A DNA stretch of 64,000 nucleotides from contig NZ_JACBJG010000007.1 in the NCBI RefSeq assembly GCF_015910535.1, positions 238,962-302,961 of the forward strand, in the 5' to 3' direction. The stretch comes from Saccharomonospora sp. NB11. GTDB taxonomy: Bacteria > Actinomycetota > Actinomycetes > Mycobacteriales > Pseudonocardiaceae. A model generated the notes under the pieces. The model was given only the letters and a program-made list of their open reading frames with translations, searched no databases and had not been told where the DNA came from. Shown piece after piece: positions 17,541-26,275 of this stretch; within the stretch, counting starts at the first letter, position 1, and every line of letters starts with the position of its first letter. Both the position numbers and the translations under genes were made by a program.

Positions 17541-18605
17541 TCAGTTCACACAGCGTGCCTCGCCGGTGCGATGCGGCTCGGGCGCGGTGCCCTCCGGCGC
17601 ACGGCCGTCGAGGAACGGACCGACGAACGCCCGTACCTCCTTCGGATCGACCTCGATCGCCGCGACCCCGCCCGGCATGACGACGTCGCCCACGGGGACG
17701 GTGGCCGTCGAGAGCGTGGGGTGGGCGGCCAGCCGTTCGGCCAGCCCGAGCACGTCGAGGTCGTCGTCGGCGCGGACGTGGCCGTCGAGGGCGGCGACCA
17801 CCTTGCCGACGGTGTCACCGTCGGCCTCGCCCACCGAGTCGACCAGCGACTCCGCGAAGGCCTGAAGACGCACCATCCGGTCGAGGTCCCCGGCGGGAAG
17901 GTTCCGGCGTTGCCGCAGGAAGGCCAACGCCTGCTCGCCGTCGAGGACCTGTTCACCCGCCTCCAGGTCGGCACCGGAGGCGGGGTCGTGGTGGGCCTCG
18001 GTCACGCACACCTCGACGCCGCCCACCGCATCGGTCACCGCCGCCACGGCCGACATATCCGCCAGCACGTAGTGGTCGGGGGTCTCGCCCGTGAGCGCGG
18101 CGACCGTCTCCAGCAGCGTCTCGGCGCCCCGACGGTCGGCGGCGGCCTCGTCGAGGCCCTCGTCGAGCGCGTCCTGCCGTCCGAGCTGGTAGGCCGCACC
18201 GAGCCGGTTCGGTCCGTGACCCGGCACGTCCACCCAGGCGTCGCGAGGCAACGACACCGTCGCGGTGCCGTCGGCACGCACCCGGGACAGCAGCACCGCG
18301 TCGGTGTGTCCAGCTCCGTCCATTCCCGCGACCACCAGCGTCGGCTCGGTCGCCGACCGTTCGGCCGCGGGCATCGTGTCGTCGACCGGGTCCGTGCTCC
18401 ACAGGCTGGGCACCACGACGGCGGCGACGGCGACGGCCACCACCGCCGCTCCGGCCACCGTGGCCGCGACCAGCGAGGGACCGCGTCGGCGCGGCCGGTG
18501 GGCCCGCCGCGCCAAGGTGTTCTTCACGACGTTCGCGTCGACCGCGCGACTCGCCTCGTGGGTGAGGGCCTCGCGGATGAGGTTCTCGGTGCGGTCGTCG
18601 GTCAT
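17541..18605 (-). CDS. LytR-CpsA-Psr (LCP) family protein, sigma-factor-linked
   Basis: A 354-residue membrane protein. Residues 1-45 are cytoplasmic and helical (TENLIREALTHEASRAVDANVV), residues ~46-68 form one membrane segment, and the rest is an extracytoplasmic LCP domain. LCP signatures are visible: VSLPRDAWVDVPG, a GPNRLGAAY block, and the Arg-rich RQRRNLPAGDLDRMVR. LCP enzymes attach teichoic acid, capsule or arabinogalactan to peptidoglycan. The ATG overlaps the stop of the upstream ECF sigma gene, where an anti-sigma factor is usually encoded. The short N-terminal tail could therefore contact the sigma factor; that is inference. Confidence 0.85.
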   Translation of the reverse strand: MTDDRTENLIREALTHEASRAVDANVVKNTLARRAHRPRRRGPSLVAATVAGAAVVAVAVAAVVVPSLWSTDPVDDTMPAAERSATEPTLVVAGMDGAGHTDAVLLSRVRADGTATVSLPRDAWVDVPGHGPNRLGAAYQLGRQDALDEGLDEAAADRRGAETLLETVAALTGETPDHYVLADMSAVAAVTDAVGGVEVCVTEAHHDPASGADLEAGEQVLDGEQALAFLRQRRNLPAGDLDRMVRLQAFAESLVDSVGEADGDTVGKVVAALDGHVRADDDLDVLGLAERLAAHPTLSTATVPVGDVVMPGGVAAIEVDPKEVRAFVGPFLDGRAPEGTAPEPHRTGEARCVN

Positions 18606-19153
18606 GCCAGAGCCCCCTTCACGGAGTCGGTGAGGCCGGACCGAGTGGCCTCGGCGCCGCGCAGCCGGGACAGCGCGCGGGAGATGTGGCTGCGAACCGT
18701 GCCCTCGCCGCACCCCAGGACGTCGGCGATCTCGGCATCGGTGAGGTTCTCGTAGTAGCGCAGCACGAGCGCCGACCGCTGCTTGCGCGGAAGCGTCGCG
18801 ATGCGGGCCCGCATGGCGTCCCGCTCGGCGTACCGCACGGCGGGGTCGGGCTCCGGCGACGCCAGGGCCTCCAACGCCTCGTGGCTGGTGGCCACGTGCT
18901 TGGCTGCCCGGCGCCGCCGCCACGACAGGTATTCGTTGGTCACCATCCGCCGCACGTACGCGTCGGGCGCGTGGAGCGCCGCGATGCGTTCCCATCTCGA
19001 TTGCGCCCGGAGCAGCACCTCCTGGACGACGTCCTGCGCCAGGTGCGGGTCGCACGTCAGCGCCGTGGCGTAACGCAACAGCCGGTCGAGCCGCTGCTCG
19101 ACGAAGTCGTCGAAGCGACGGGGTATCGCTTCGGTGTGGAATGGGTCAGTCAC
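18602..19153 (-). CDS. ECF RNA polymerase sigma factor (SigE-family type)
   Basis: A 183-residue ECF sigma factor with region 2 (RLLRYATALTCDPHLAQDVVQEVLLRA) and region 4 (LPRKQRSALVLRYYENLTDAEIADVLGCGEGTVRSHISRAL). No region 3, as expected. The C-terminus overlaps the LCP gene by ATGA, so the two are co-expressed and translationally coupled. Targets are unknown; the pairing suggests a cell-envelope function. Confidence 0.92.
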   Translation of the reverse strand: MTDPFHTEAIPRRFDDFVEQRLDRLLRYATALTCDPHLAQDVVQEVLLRAQSRWERIAALHAPDAYVRRMVTNEYLSWRRRRAAKHVATSHEALEALASPEPDPAVRYAERDAMRARIATLPRKQRSALVLRYYENLTDAEIADVLGCGEGTVRSHISRALSRLRGAEATRSGLTDSVKGALA

Positions 19154-19160
19154 GCGTCTG

Positions 19161-19187
19161 TAACGTCGCCACTGCCGCGCTTCGTTG
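19161..19187 (-). promoter_or_regulatory. Candidate ECF-type autoregulated promoter
   Basis: On the minus strand CAACG (19187-19183) and CGTTA (19165-19161) are separated by 17 bases, resembling the AAC...CGT elements of ECF promoters. The -10-like box ends 7 bases before the GTG start at 19153, so the transcript would be leaderless. Confidence 0.35.
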
Positions 19188-19219
19188 AGTCCGGGCGCGA
19201 AGAATTCCCCGGTGCGCGC

Positions 19220-19996
19220 TCACTCGGCCGGATGGCGCGCCGCGAGCTGCTCGGACAGTCGCTTCGCGGTCCGCTGCACCGCCGGGGTGATGGCACGGAC
19301 GACCTCGTCGGTGAGGCGGCCCTCGGGTCCGGACACCGACACGGCGGCGGGGACGGGCGCGTCCGGCACGGCCACCGCGATGCACCGGACACCGAGCTCC
19401 TGCTCGCTCTCGTCGAGCGCGTGGCCTTCCTCGGCGATCCGCTCCAGGTGCGTCAGGAAGGTCTCGACGTCGGTGTGCGTGTGTTCGGTGTAAGCGGGCA
19501 TGCCGGTGCGGGCGAGCAGCGCGCGCACGTCGTCCGGCGGCAGCGTCGCGAGCATCGCCTTGCCGACGCCGGTTCCGTGGGGCAGCAGCCGTCGGCCGAC
19601 CTCGGTGAACATGCGCATCGAGTGCCGCCGGGACGCCACCTGGGCGACGTAGACGACCTCGTCGCGCTCCAGCACGGCCAGGTTCGCGGTCTCACCGACC
19701 TCGTCGACGAGTTCGGCCAGCAGCGGCCTCGCCCAGGTGCCGAACTGGAGACTCGCGTGCTCGCCGAGCCGGATCAGCCGGGCGCCGAGTGCGTAGCGCC
19801 GGTTCGTGTTCTGCCGCACGTATCCGAGTGTCACGAGGGTACGGATCAGGCGGTGAATGGTGGGCATCGGCAGCCCCGACGAGGCCGCGAGCTCGGACAG
19901 ACTCGCCTCGCCGCCGGTGTCCGCGAGCCGTTCCAGCAGTTCGAACGCGCGCTGGAGCGACTGCACACCTCCGTTGCCCGCTTTGGCAGTCGCCAC
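19220..19996 (-). CDS. IclR-family transcriptional regulator
   Basis: A 258-residue IclR regulator with an N-terminal winged helix (VQSLQRAFELLERLADTGGEASLSELAASSGLPMPTIHRLIRTLVTLGYV, shown in pieces here) and a GAF-like effector domain (GTGVGKAMLATLPPDDVRALL; LGVRCIAVAVPD). It is transcribed divergently from malate synthase aceB, and classical IclR regulates the glyoxylate bypass, so it is the likely repressor of aceB. Glyoxylate or pyruvate are the usual effectors in that subgroup. Isocitrate lyase is not nearby. Confidence 0.92.
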   Translation of the reverse strand: MATAKAGNGGVQSLQRAFELLERLADTGGEASLSELAASSGLPMPTIHRLIRTLVTLGYVRQNTNRRYALGARLIRLGEHASLQFGTWARPLLAELVDEVGETANLAVLERDEVVYVAQVASRRHSMRMFTEVGRRLLPHGTGVGKAMLATLPPDDVRALLARTGMPAYTEHTHTDVETFLTHLERIAEEGHALDESEQELGVRCIAVAVPDAPVPAAVSVSGPEGRLTDEVVRAITPAVQRTAKRLSEQLAARHPAE

Positions 19997-20049
19997 CGGG
20001 TGACTCCTTTCTCGCGGTCCGCGCCGAGGCTCCTCGTCGAGACTCCGCG

Positions 20050-20078
20050 TTGAGGTTCCGCAATGTAGAAACTATAGT
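20050..20078 (+). promoter_or_regulatory. aceB promoter with an IclR-type dyad in the spacer
   Basis: TTGAGG at 20050-20055 and TATAGT at 20073-20078 are spaced by exactly 17 bases and form a sigma-70-type promoter 77 bases upstream of aceB. The spacer is filled by GTTCCGCAATGTAGAAAC (20055-20072), an imperfect dyad (GTTCC/GAAAC ends) like IclR-family operators. Binding there would block RNA polymerase. Confidence 0.6.
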
Positions 20079-20154
20079 CCGGTATACAGAAGAGTTGCTG
20101 TCGATCGTGATGACTGTTCCGGCAGTTCGCGAGTCCTCGTGTTTGGGGTGTTCG

Positions 20155-21729
<1,575 letters not shown>

Positions 21730-21736
21730 TCCCGTG

Positions 21737-21777
21737 CCGTGCCCCGGTCCGTCCGTCTCGGGTGGACCGGGGCACGG
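21737..21777 (+). terminator. Hairpin terminator after aceB
   Basis: A perfect 14-bp stem, CCGTGCCCCGGTCC (21737-21750) with GGACCGGGGCACGG (21764-21777), around a 13-base loop and 8 bases after the aceB stop. It separates aceB from the T7SS cassette. Confidence 0.85.
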
Positions 21778-21853
21778 TCATGTGTAGCCCGTTCAGGTGA
21801 TCGACGCCGCTTGTGTCCACAGTGCTCGCCTTGGCTGGGAATGATCAACTTTT

Positions 21854-22144
21854 GTGGCTCGACAGGGATATCCGCGGACGACGGCGTGGACGCGAGGCGT
21901 GACGGTGCTCGTCGCCGGGTGCGCGATGCTGGCAGGCTGTGGCACGACGACGGGCACGCCGGTCGCGGCGACGCCGACCGCCGAGCAATCCGCGGTTCCT
22001 TCGTCTGCCCGCATGAGTGACACGACCGACCCGAGACGCCGAGCCGTGCTCGAATTCGCCTTGACCACGCGGCGGGAACACTTCCAGGACCTGGCGGTCG
22101 ACTTCCAGGAGTTCGTCTCCACGGTCCGTGTGGAGGGCGGCTAG
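21854..22144 (+). CDS. Small LpqN-like lipoprotein, internally deleted remnant
   Basis: A 96-residue predicted lipoprotein. The N-terminus is basic, then hydrophobic (VTVLVAGCAMLAGC) with lipobox LAGC. After a short Thr/Ala linker the last ~38 residues (RRRAVLEFALTTRREHFQDL, then VDFQEFVSTVR) align with the C-termini of the two LpqN-like proteins downstream (for example SRRAVLHVVLSALPAQFAQL and DFEEFLSTIRPEG). The ~100-residue middle of that domain is missing. It therefore looks like a fusion of a lipoprotein signal to the final helix of an LpqN-like domain. Whether it is still functional is unknown. Confidence 0.55.
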   Translation: MARQGYPRTTAWTRGVTVLVAGCAMLAGCGTTTGTPVAATPTAEQSAVPSSARMSDTTDPRRRAVLEFALTTRREHFQDLAVDFQEFVSTVRVEGG

Positions 22145-22232
22145 TTCGGGCCGATACGTGCTGGATCATCCGATTGGGTGAAACAAGTCGATCTCCCGGA
22201 CGCATAGTTCGAAGATCAACATCCTGTTTGGT

Positions 22233-22742
22233 GTGACTGGTGGGTTTGGCTTCGGAGCAATCCCTGAGGAGCTTCGGCAGACGGCGGGCAAGATCGATGA
22301 CGCCATCGGAGGAGTCATCCAGCTCTTCCGGGAAGGGCCGACAGGTGACTATGGACATTCAGGTGTCCAGCGAGCGTGGGCGGACTTCGTCGAGAACGTC
22401 AAACGCGAGGTGGAGTCCCTTCGCGACAAAGCTGCCGAACACGGTGACTCCCTGCGGACGGCGGCGATCAAGTACCTCGAGCGCGAAGCGGAGACGGGTG
22501 CGACGCTGACCGGTCTGGGGGGCCTGGTCGACGGTGGGGGTCTCGATCCTAGTGTGGTCCCGGGCGGCGGGATCACGGGAGGCATGGGGATCGGCCAGGT
22601 CCACAGCGGCCAGCCGATTGGCGCAGGACTCGATCCGAGTGTCGTCCCGGGCGGTGGAATCACCGGCAGTATCGCCGACGCTCTCTCCGGTATCGAGAGC
22701 GAAACTTCCAATGAGACCGCGGGCCGGGGGATGCCGTCCTGA
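22233..22742 (+). CDS. EspC-like/WXG100-like T7SS substrate with YxxxE motif
   Basis: A 169-residue protein whose first ~88 residues are helical and of WXG100/EspC size (IPEELRQTAGKIDDAIGGVI ... VKREVESLRDKAAEHGDSL). A YxxxE motif (Y81-L-E-R-E85), the general T7SS export signal, lies just after the helices. The tail is Gly-rich and contains the 13-residue motif LDPSVVPGGGITG twice (104-116 and 133-145). The stop overlaps the next gene's ATG, so the two products are probably made together and may be exported as a pair. The start is GTG. Confidence 0.75.
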   Translation: MTGGFGFGAIPEELRQTAGKIDDAIGGVIQLFREGPTGDYGHSGVQRAWADFVENVKREVESLRDKAAEHGDSLRTAAIKYLEREAETGATLTGLGGLVDGGGLDPSVVPGGGITGGMGIGQVHSGQPIGAGLDPSVVPGGGITGSIADALSGIESETSNETAGRGMPS

Positions 22743-24163
22743 TGGCCGAACTGGGGCAGACAACCAATCCACGAGAGTTGATCCCGGGCGACCCGGAGGC
22801 GATCATCAACGACCTCCGCGAGCTCGTGAAGAACATCGAGGCCATCGGAGCGACCGGCGACGGACTCGGCAACGTCGATCCCGGGGAGTGGACCGGTGAT
22901 GCCGCCACGGCCTTCCGCGACGTGTTCAGTGCCGAACCACCGAAATGGTTCCAGGCGGTCGACACGGCCAACCAGGGTGGACAAACTCTCGCCGACTACG
23001 CCGACACCTTGGTCTGGGCCCAGGGCGAAGCGCAGCGGGCGATCGAGATGTACACGGAGGCGCAGGCGGCGTCACGGGCTGCCGCGGCCCAGTACAACGA
23101 ACAGGCCCAAGCCGCCTCCCAGGCGGGCGAGACGCCGTCGCCGTTCGACGACCCCGGTGCCGCGGCGGCGGAGGAAGCCCAAGCCGTCCTGGACAACGCG
23201 CGCAACGAGGTGAACCAGGCCGGAGACCGGTCGGCCGGGCTACTCGGTTTCGAACCCGATGGCGAAGGCGGCTACAAGCGCGACCTCGGGGGCCGAGAGT
23301 GGGGAAGCTCCCGGCGAGACAAGACCGAATGGGACCCGGAGAAGAAAGAGTGGGTCGACCCTGGCGGGTACCAGCGACACGGTCGTGGTGGCAGTTGGAC
23401 TGGTCAATGGGGAACGCAGTCCGACGGGCTGTTTCACGACTTCGTCAAGGACACCCTCGGCCAGCTCGGTATCGAGATCCCGGAAGAGGAATGGGAAGCG
23501 TCGGCGAACGTCGACGTCCTCGGTGGCCAACTCGAAGGCGACTTCTCATCGGGGGACTGGTCGGGCAGCGGACGTCTCGAAGGCTCCTTGCTCGGCGCGG
23601 GCGCGGGGGCGAACGCCACGGCCTCCGCGCTCGCAGTCTCGGCGAGCGCCTACGCGGAGGCGTACCTCGCGAAGGGAAGTGCCGAAGGTGAACTGAACTA
23701 CGGCGAGCACGTGTCGGTGTCCGGTAGCGCCGAAGCCTCCATCGGAGCCGAGGCGACGGCCGAGGGTTCGCTCGGCGTCACCGGAGCTCAGGGAAGCGCT
23801 GGAGCTTTCGCCGGTGGAAAGCTCGGTGGAGATGTCGGTGGTGAGGTCGGGGGCATCGGTGTCGGTGCCCACGGCGAGGTACGGTACGGCATCGGTGCGG
23901 AGGCGAGTGGACAGTTCGGAATGGGCGATGACGGCAAGTTCCACATTGGCGCCTCGGTCGGTGTCACGTTGGGAGTCGGCGGGTCCCTCGGCTTCGATAT
24001 CGCAATCGATCCGAGCGGTGTCGTGGACGCCGTATCGGACGCAGGGGAATTCGTCTCCGACATCGGCAGTGGTATCGCCGACGTGGCATCCGATATCGGC
24101 AGTGGTATCGCCGACATGGCGTCCGATGTCGGCAGCGGGTTCGCCAGCGTGCTCGGCTTCTAG
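22742..24163 (+). CDS. Putative T7SS effector: WxG secretion domain plus Gly/Ala-rich C-terminal domain
   Basis: A 473-residue protein. Residues ~1-125 match the putative T7SS secretion-signal domain of actinobacterial polymorphic toxins: LGQTTNPRELIPGDPEAI, the WTG motif at 50-52, FRDVFSAEPPKWFQA and YADTLVWAQGEAQRAIEMY. A charged linker (EWDPEKKEWVDPGGYQRHG) follows. Residues ~255-420 are an unusual Gly/Ala/Ser-rich domain with alternating short beta-like strands (VSVSGSAEASIGAEATAEGS; GKLGGDVGGEVGGIGVGAHG). The C-terminus carries three near-copies of SDIGSGIADVA. No nuclease, ADP-ribosyltransferase or deaminase motif is seen. A membrane-active role is possible but unproven. It has no YxxxD/E motif of its own. 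Confidence 0.72.
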   Translation: MAELGQTTNPRELIPGDPEAIINDLRELVKNIEAIGATGDGLGNVDPGEWTGDAATAFRDVFSAEPPKWFQAVDTANQGGQTLADYADTLVWAQGEAQRAIEMYTEAQAASRAAAAQYNEQAQAASQAGETPSPFDDPGAAAAEEAQAVLDNARNEVNQAGDRSAGLLGFEPDGEGGYKRDLGGREWGSSRRDKTEWDPEKKEWVDPGGYQRHGRGGSWTGQWGTQSDGLFHDFVKDTLGQLGIEIPEEEWEASANVDVLGGQLEGDFSSGDWSGSGRLEGSLLGAGAGANATASALAVSASAYAEAYLAKGSAEGELNYGEHVSVSGSAEASIGAEATAEGSLGVTGAQGSAGAFAGGKLGGDVGGEVGGIGVGAHGEVRYGIGAEASGQFGMGDDGKFHIGASVGVTLGVGGSLGFDIAIDPSGVVDAVSDAGEFVSDIGSGIADVASDIGSGIADMASDVGSGFASVLGF

Positions 24164-24180
24164 GACGGATGGGAGACAGC

Positions 24181-24675
24181 ATGGCAGCGACCATTCCCGT
24201 GCCGATCGAATTCTCGTTACCCGAGGGGTGGCGGTCGGTGAATCCCGACTCGGTCGACGCGAGCGGACTCGGTTTCGTGGCAGTGCACCCGGGGACGAGC
24301 GGCGCGTTCACGGCCAACATCACAATCTCGGGCGAACTGCGTGAGTCCCACGTGCCGCTGGCGGAGGTCGCGGACGAGGCGGTCGAGCGGCTTCGTGCGG
24401 AGAACCCGAGTGTCGAAGTGGGTCGGCGCGAGCAGACCGGTTCGGCGGAGAACCCTGCTCTCACCCAGGTCGTCCGGCTTCGGGTGGTGAGCTCGGGGAA
24501 ACCGGTGCAGGTCTATCAGCTTCAGGTGTTGTTGGGGATGCAGGACCAGCGTGACAGGAGTCGGCGCGCGGTGCTGCACGTTGTGTTGAGTGCGTTGCCG
24601 GCGCAGTTCGCGCAGCTCATCGGCGACTTCGAGGAGTTCCTGTCGACCATCCGGCCGGAGGGTGCGAACTCGTGA
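24181..24675 (+). CDS. LpqN/PsbP-like (DUF1795-type fold) cytosolic protein
   Basis: A 164-residue protein without a signal peptide. The pattern PVPIEFSLPEGWRSV, FVAVHPGTSGAFTANITISG and the final DFEEFLSTIRPEG resembles the mycobacterial LpqN/LpqT domain, which has a Mog1/PsbP-like fold. It is about 37% identical by eye to the protein at 25775-26275. ATG 24181 is preferred over 24169 because GGGAG (24171-24175) lies 5 bases before it. Being cytosolic and directly downstream of the T7SS effector, it may be a chaperone or immunity protein; this is inference. Its stop overlaps the next start (GTGA). Confidence 0.65.
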   Translation: MAATIPVPIEFSLPEGWRSVNPDSVDASGLGFVAVHPGTSGAFTANITISGELRESHVPLAEVADEAVERLRAENPSVEVGRREQTGSAENPALTQVVRLRVVSSGKPVQVYQLQVLLGMQDQRDRSRRAVLHVVLSALPAQFAQLIGDFEEFLSTIRPEGANS

Positions 24676-25409
24676 GTACCGGTCTGATTGTCGCCATCGC
24701 AGTGGGCGGTGGGGTCCTGTTCCTCGGCGGGTTGGCGTGGCTGATCAGCAAGCTGACCCGCTCCTTCGCCGCTGAGAGCGGAGCCGCCACCGCTGAGGCC
24801 GGCGACGTGCGGCAGCGGTTGGCGGAGGAGCTCCAACGGCGGGGGTGGAGATTCGAGGAGAGGAACGACTCCTACGCCGAAATCCACAACGCGCAGCCCG
24901 AGTTCCAGTTGCGTAACGTGCTCGATCCGTTCACTTTGCCGCCCAAAGCGGTGGGCGCTCGGAACGTCATCACCGGAACCCACCGCTCCCGCCCCTTCAT
25001 CGCGACGGAATTCGACGTCCGGCATCAGGGACAGCACGTGCCCGTGACGGCTGTGTGGCTGAGTCTGCCCGCGATGCGGCCCGGGCTCACCGTGAGGCGC
25101 GTACTGCGTGCCCAGAGCAAGATCCGTTCTCAGATCGGCCAGCGGGACATCCAGCTCGGTTTCCCTGAGTTCGACGAGAACTTCGAGATCACGACCGAGG
25201 ACGAAGCTTTCGCCCGTGCCGTGCTCGTCCCCGACCTTGTGCGCTTCCTTGTCACGGACCCCCGTGCGTCGCGAGGATTCGCCATCTATGGCGACCAGCT
25301 CAACGCGCACGACATCGTGGGAGATCACCGTGATCCGCAGAAGCTTGTACCCGCACTCGATTTGCGGTGCGACATTCTCGACCGAATCCCCACCTTCGTC
25401 TGGTCTTGA
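24672..25409 (+). CDS. Membrane-anchored protein of the T7SS cassette, DUF3137-like
   Basis: A 245-residue protein with one N-terminal membrane segment at residues ~4-27 (GLIVAIAVGGGVLFLGGLAWLI) and a soluble remainder facing the cytoplasm or exterior. The stretch FPEFDENFEITTEDEAFARAVL followed by VPDLVRFLVTD and LDRIPTFVW is the pattern seen in DUF3137-like proteins. The function is unknown. The GTG at 24672 overlaps the stop of the LpqN-like gene, which ties it to the cassette. A membrane-located immunity protein is one possibility. Confidence 0.6.
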   Translation: MSTGLIVAIAVGGGVLFLGGLAWLISKLTRSFAAESGAATAEAGDVRQRLAEELQRRGWRFEERNDSYAEIHNAQPEFQLRNVLDPFTLPPKAVGARNVITGTHRSRPFIATEFDVRHQGQHVPVTAVWLSLPAMRPGLTVRRVLRAQSKIRSQIGQRDIQLGFPEFDENFEITTEDEAFARAVLVPDLVRFLVTDPRASRGFAIYGDQLNAHDIVGDHRDPQKLVPALDLRCDILDRIPTFVWS

Positions 25410-25436
25410 TTCTGAAACTGATGAGGAGAAGTTATC

Positions 25437-25778
25437 GTGAAATTGCGGTCACTGCGTGCGGTCGCTGTCCTGGCTGTTGGCGCTGCCTTTGCGCTGTCGG
25501 GATGTAGCTTCAAGTCGACCGTCTCCAAGGAAGAACTCGAAAAGCAGTCATTTGATGTGCTGACCAAGATGGCGGGCGAAGAGCCGGCCGAAGTCGAGTG
25601 TCCTGGACCGATCGACGGTGAAGTGGGCGCGAAGACCCGCTGTGTGCTCACAGCGAAGGACGGTGGTCGCATCGGTTACACGATCGAGATCACCTCCTAT
25701 GAGGACAATCGCGGCAAGATGGTGGTTCAAGTCGACGAGACGCCGATGCCGCCCGCGCAGGGGAATGCCGGGACATGA
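25437..25778 (+). CDS. DUF4333 lipoprotein
   Basis: A 113-residue predicted lipoprotein. The signal is MKLRSLRAVAVLAVGAAFAL with lipobox LSGC, and the mature part matches DUF4333: VSKEELEKQS, then VECPGPIDGEVGAKTRCVL with two cysteines that probably form a disulfide, and GYTIEITSYEDN. GAGGAGA (25423-25429) is a strong ribosome-binding site before the GTG start. DUF4333 proteins are widespread actinobacterial surface lipoproteins of unknown function. The stop overlaps the next ATG. Confidence 0.82.
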   Translation: MKLRSLRAVAVLAVGAAFALSGCSFKSTVSKEELEKQSFDVLTKMAGEEPAEVECPGPIDGEVGAKTRCVLTAKDGGRIGYTIEITSYEDNRGKMVVQVDETPMPPAQGNAGT

Positions 25779-26275
25779 GTACGACGGTGACGGCTTTGCC
25801 GGTGCCGATTCGGTGCACTCTGCCGGACGGCTGGCTCTCGGTGCCGCCGAAGGAGGTCAACGCCGACAACGCCGCCTTCGTGGCGGTGCATCCGGGGTTG
25901 AGCAAGGGGTTCACTCCGAGCATCACCATGACCGGGCACGTTCGCGCCCACGACGCGCCGTTGCAGCAGGTGGCGGAGGAGTCGCTGGCGGAGCTGCGGG
26001 CGGGCGCGACCGAGGTGCGGGTGGGGGAGCGCAGCGAGGTGGGTACCGTCGACAACCCCGGCTTCGCGCAGGCGGTTCGGCTCGTCGTGCCCTACGGCGG
26101 GAAGCCGCTGCACCTCGTGCAGCGCCAGGCGTTCTTCTCGATGAACTACCCACCTGACCCCGGCAGCACGGCGGTTCTGCAAGTCGTTCTCAGCGCGTTG
26201 CCGGACCAGTTCGTGCGACTGCTCGACGAGTTTCACGAATTCCTGACGACGATCCGACCGGAAGTGGAGCGATGA
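25775..26275 (+). CDS. LpqN/PsbP-like cytosolic protein, second copy
   Basis: A 166-residue paralogue of the 24181-24675 product, starting with PVPIRCTLPDGWLSV and ending with LLDEFHEFLTTIRPE. It also has no signal peptide. It shares the central FVAVHPGLSKGFTPSITMTG block. Overlapping stops and starts on both sides (ATGA at 25775 and 26272) put it in one coupled operon with the DUF4333 lipoprotein and the YbaB-like gene. Two diverged copies in one cassette suggest different partners; that is inference. Confidence 0.65.
   Translation: MSTTVTALPVPIRCTLPDGWLSVPPKEVNADNAAFVAVHPGLSKGFTPSITMTGHVRAHDAPLQQVAEESLAELRAGATEVRVGERSEVGTVDNPGFAQAVRLVVPYGGKPLHLVQRQAFFSMNYPPDPGSTAVLQVVLSALPDQFVRLLDEFHEFLTTIRPEVER

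Noticed and set aside
21843..22220. Shared GATCAAC heptamer before the starts at 21854 and 22233
   Set aside because: Distances to the starts differ (4 and 12 bases) and surrounding bases do not match, so chance cannot be excluded.
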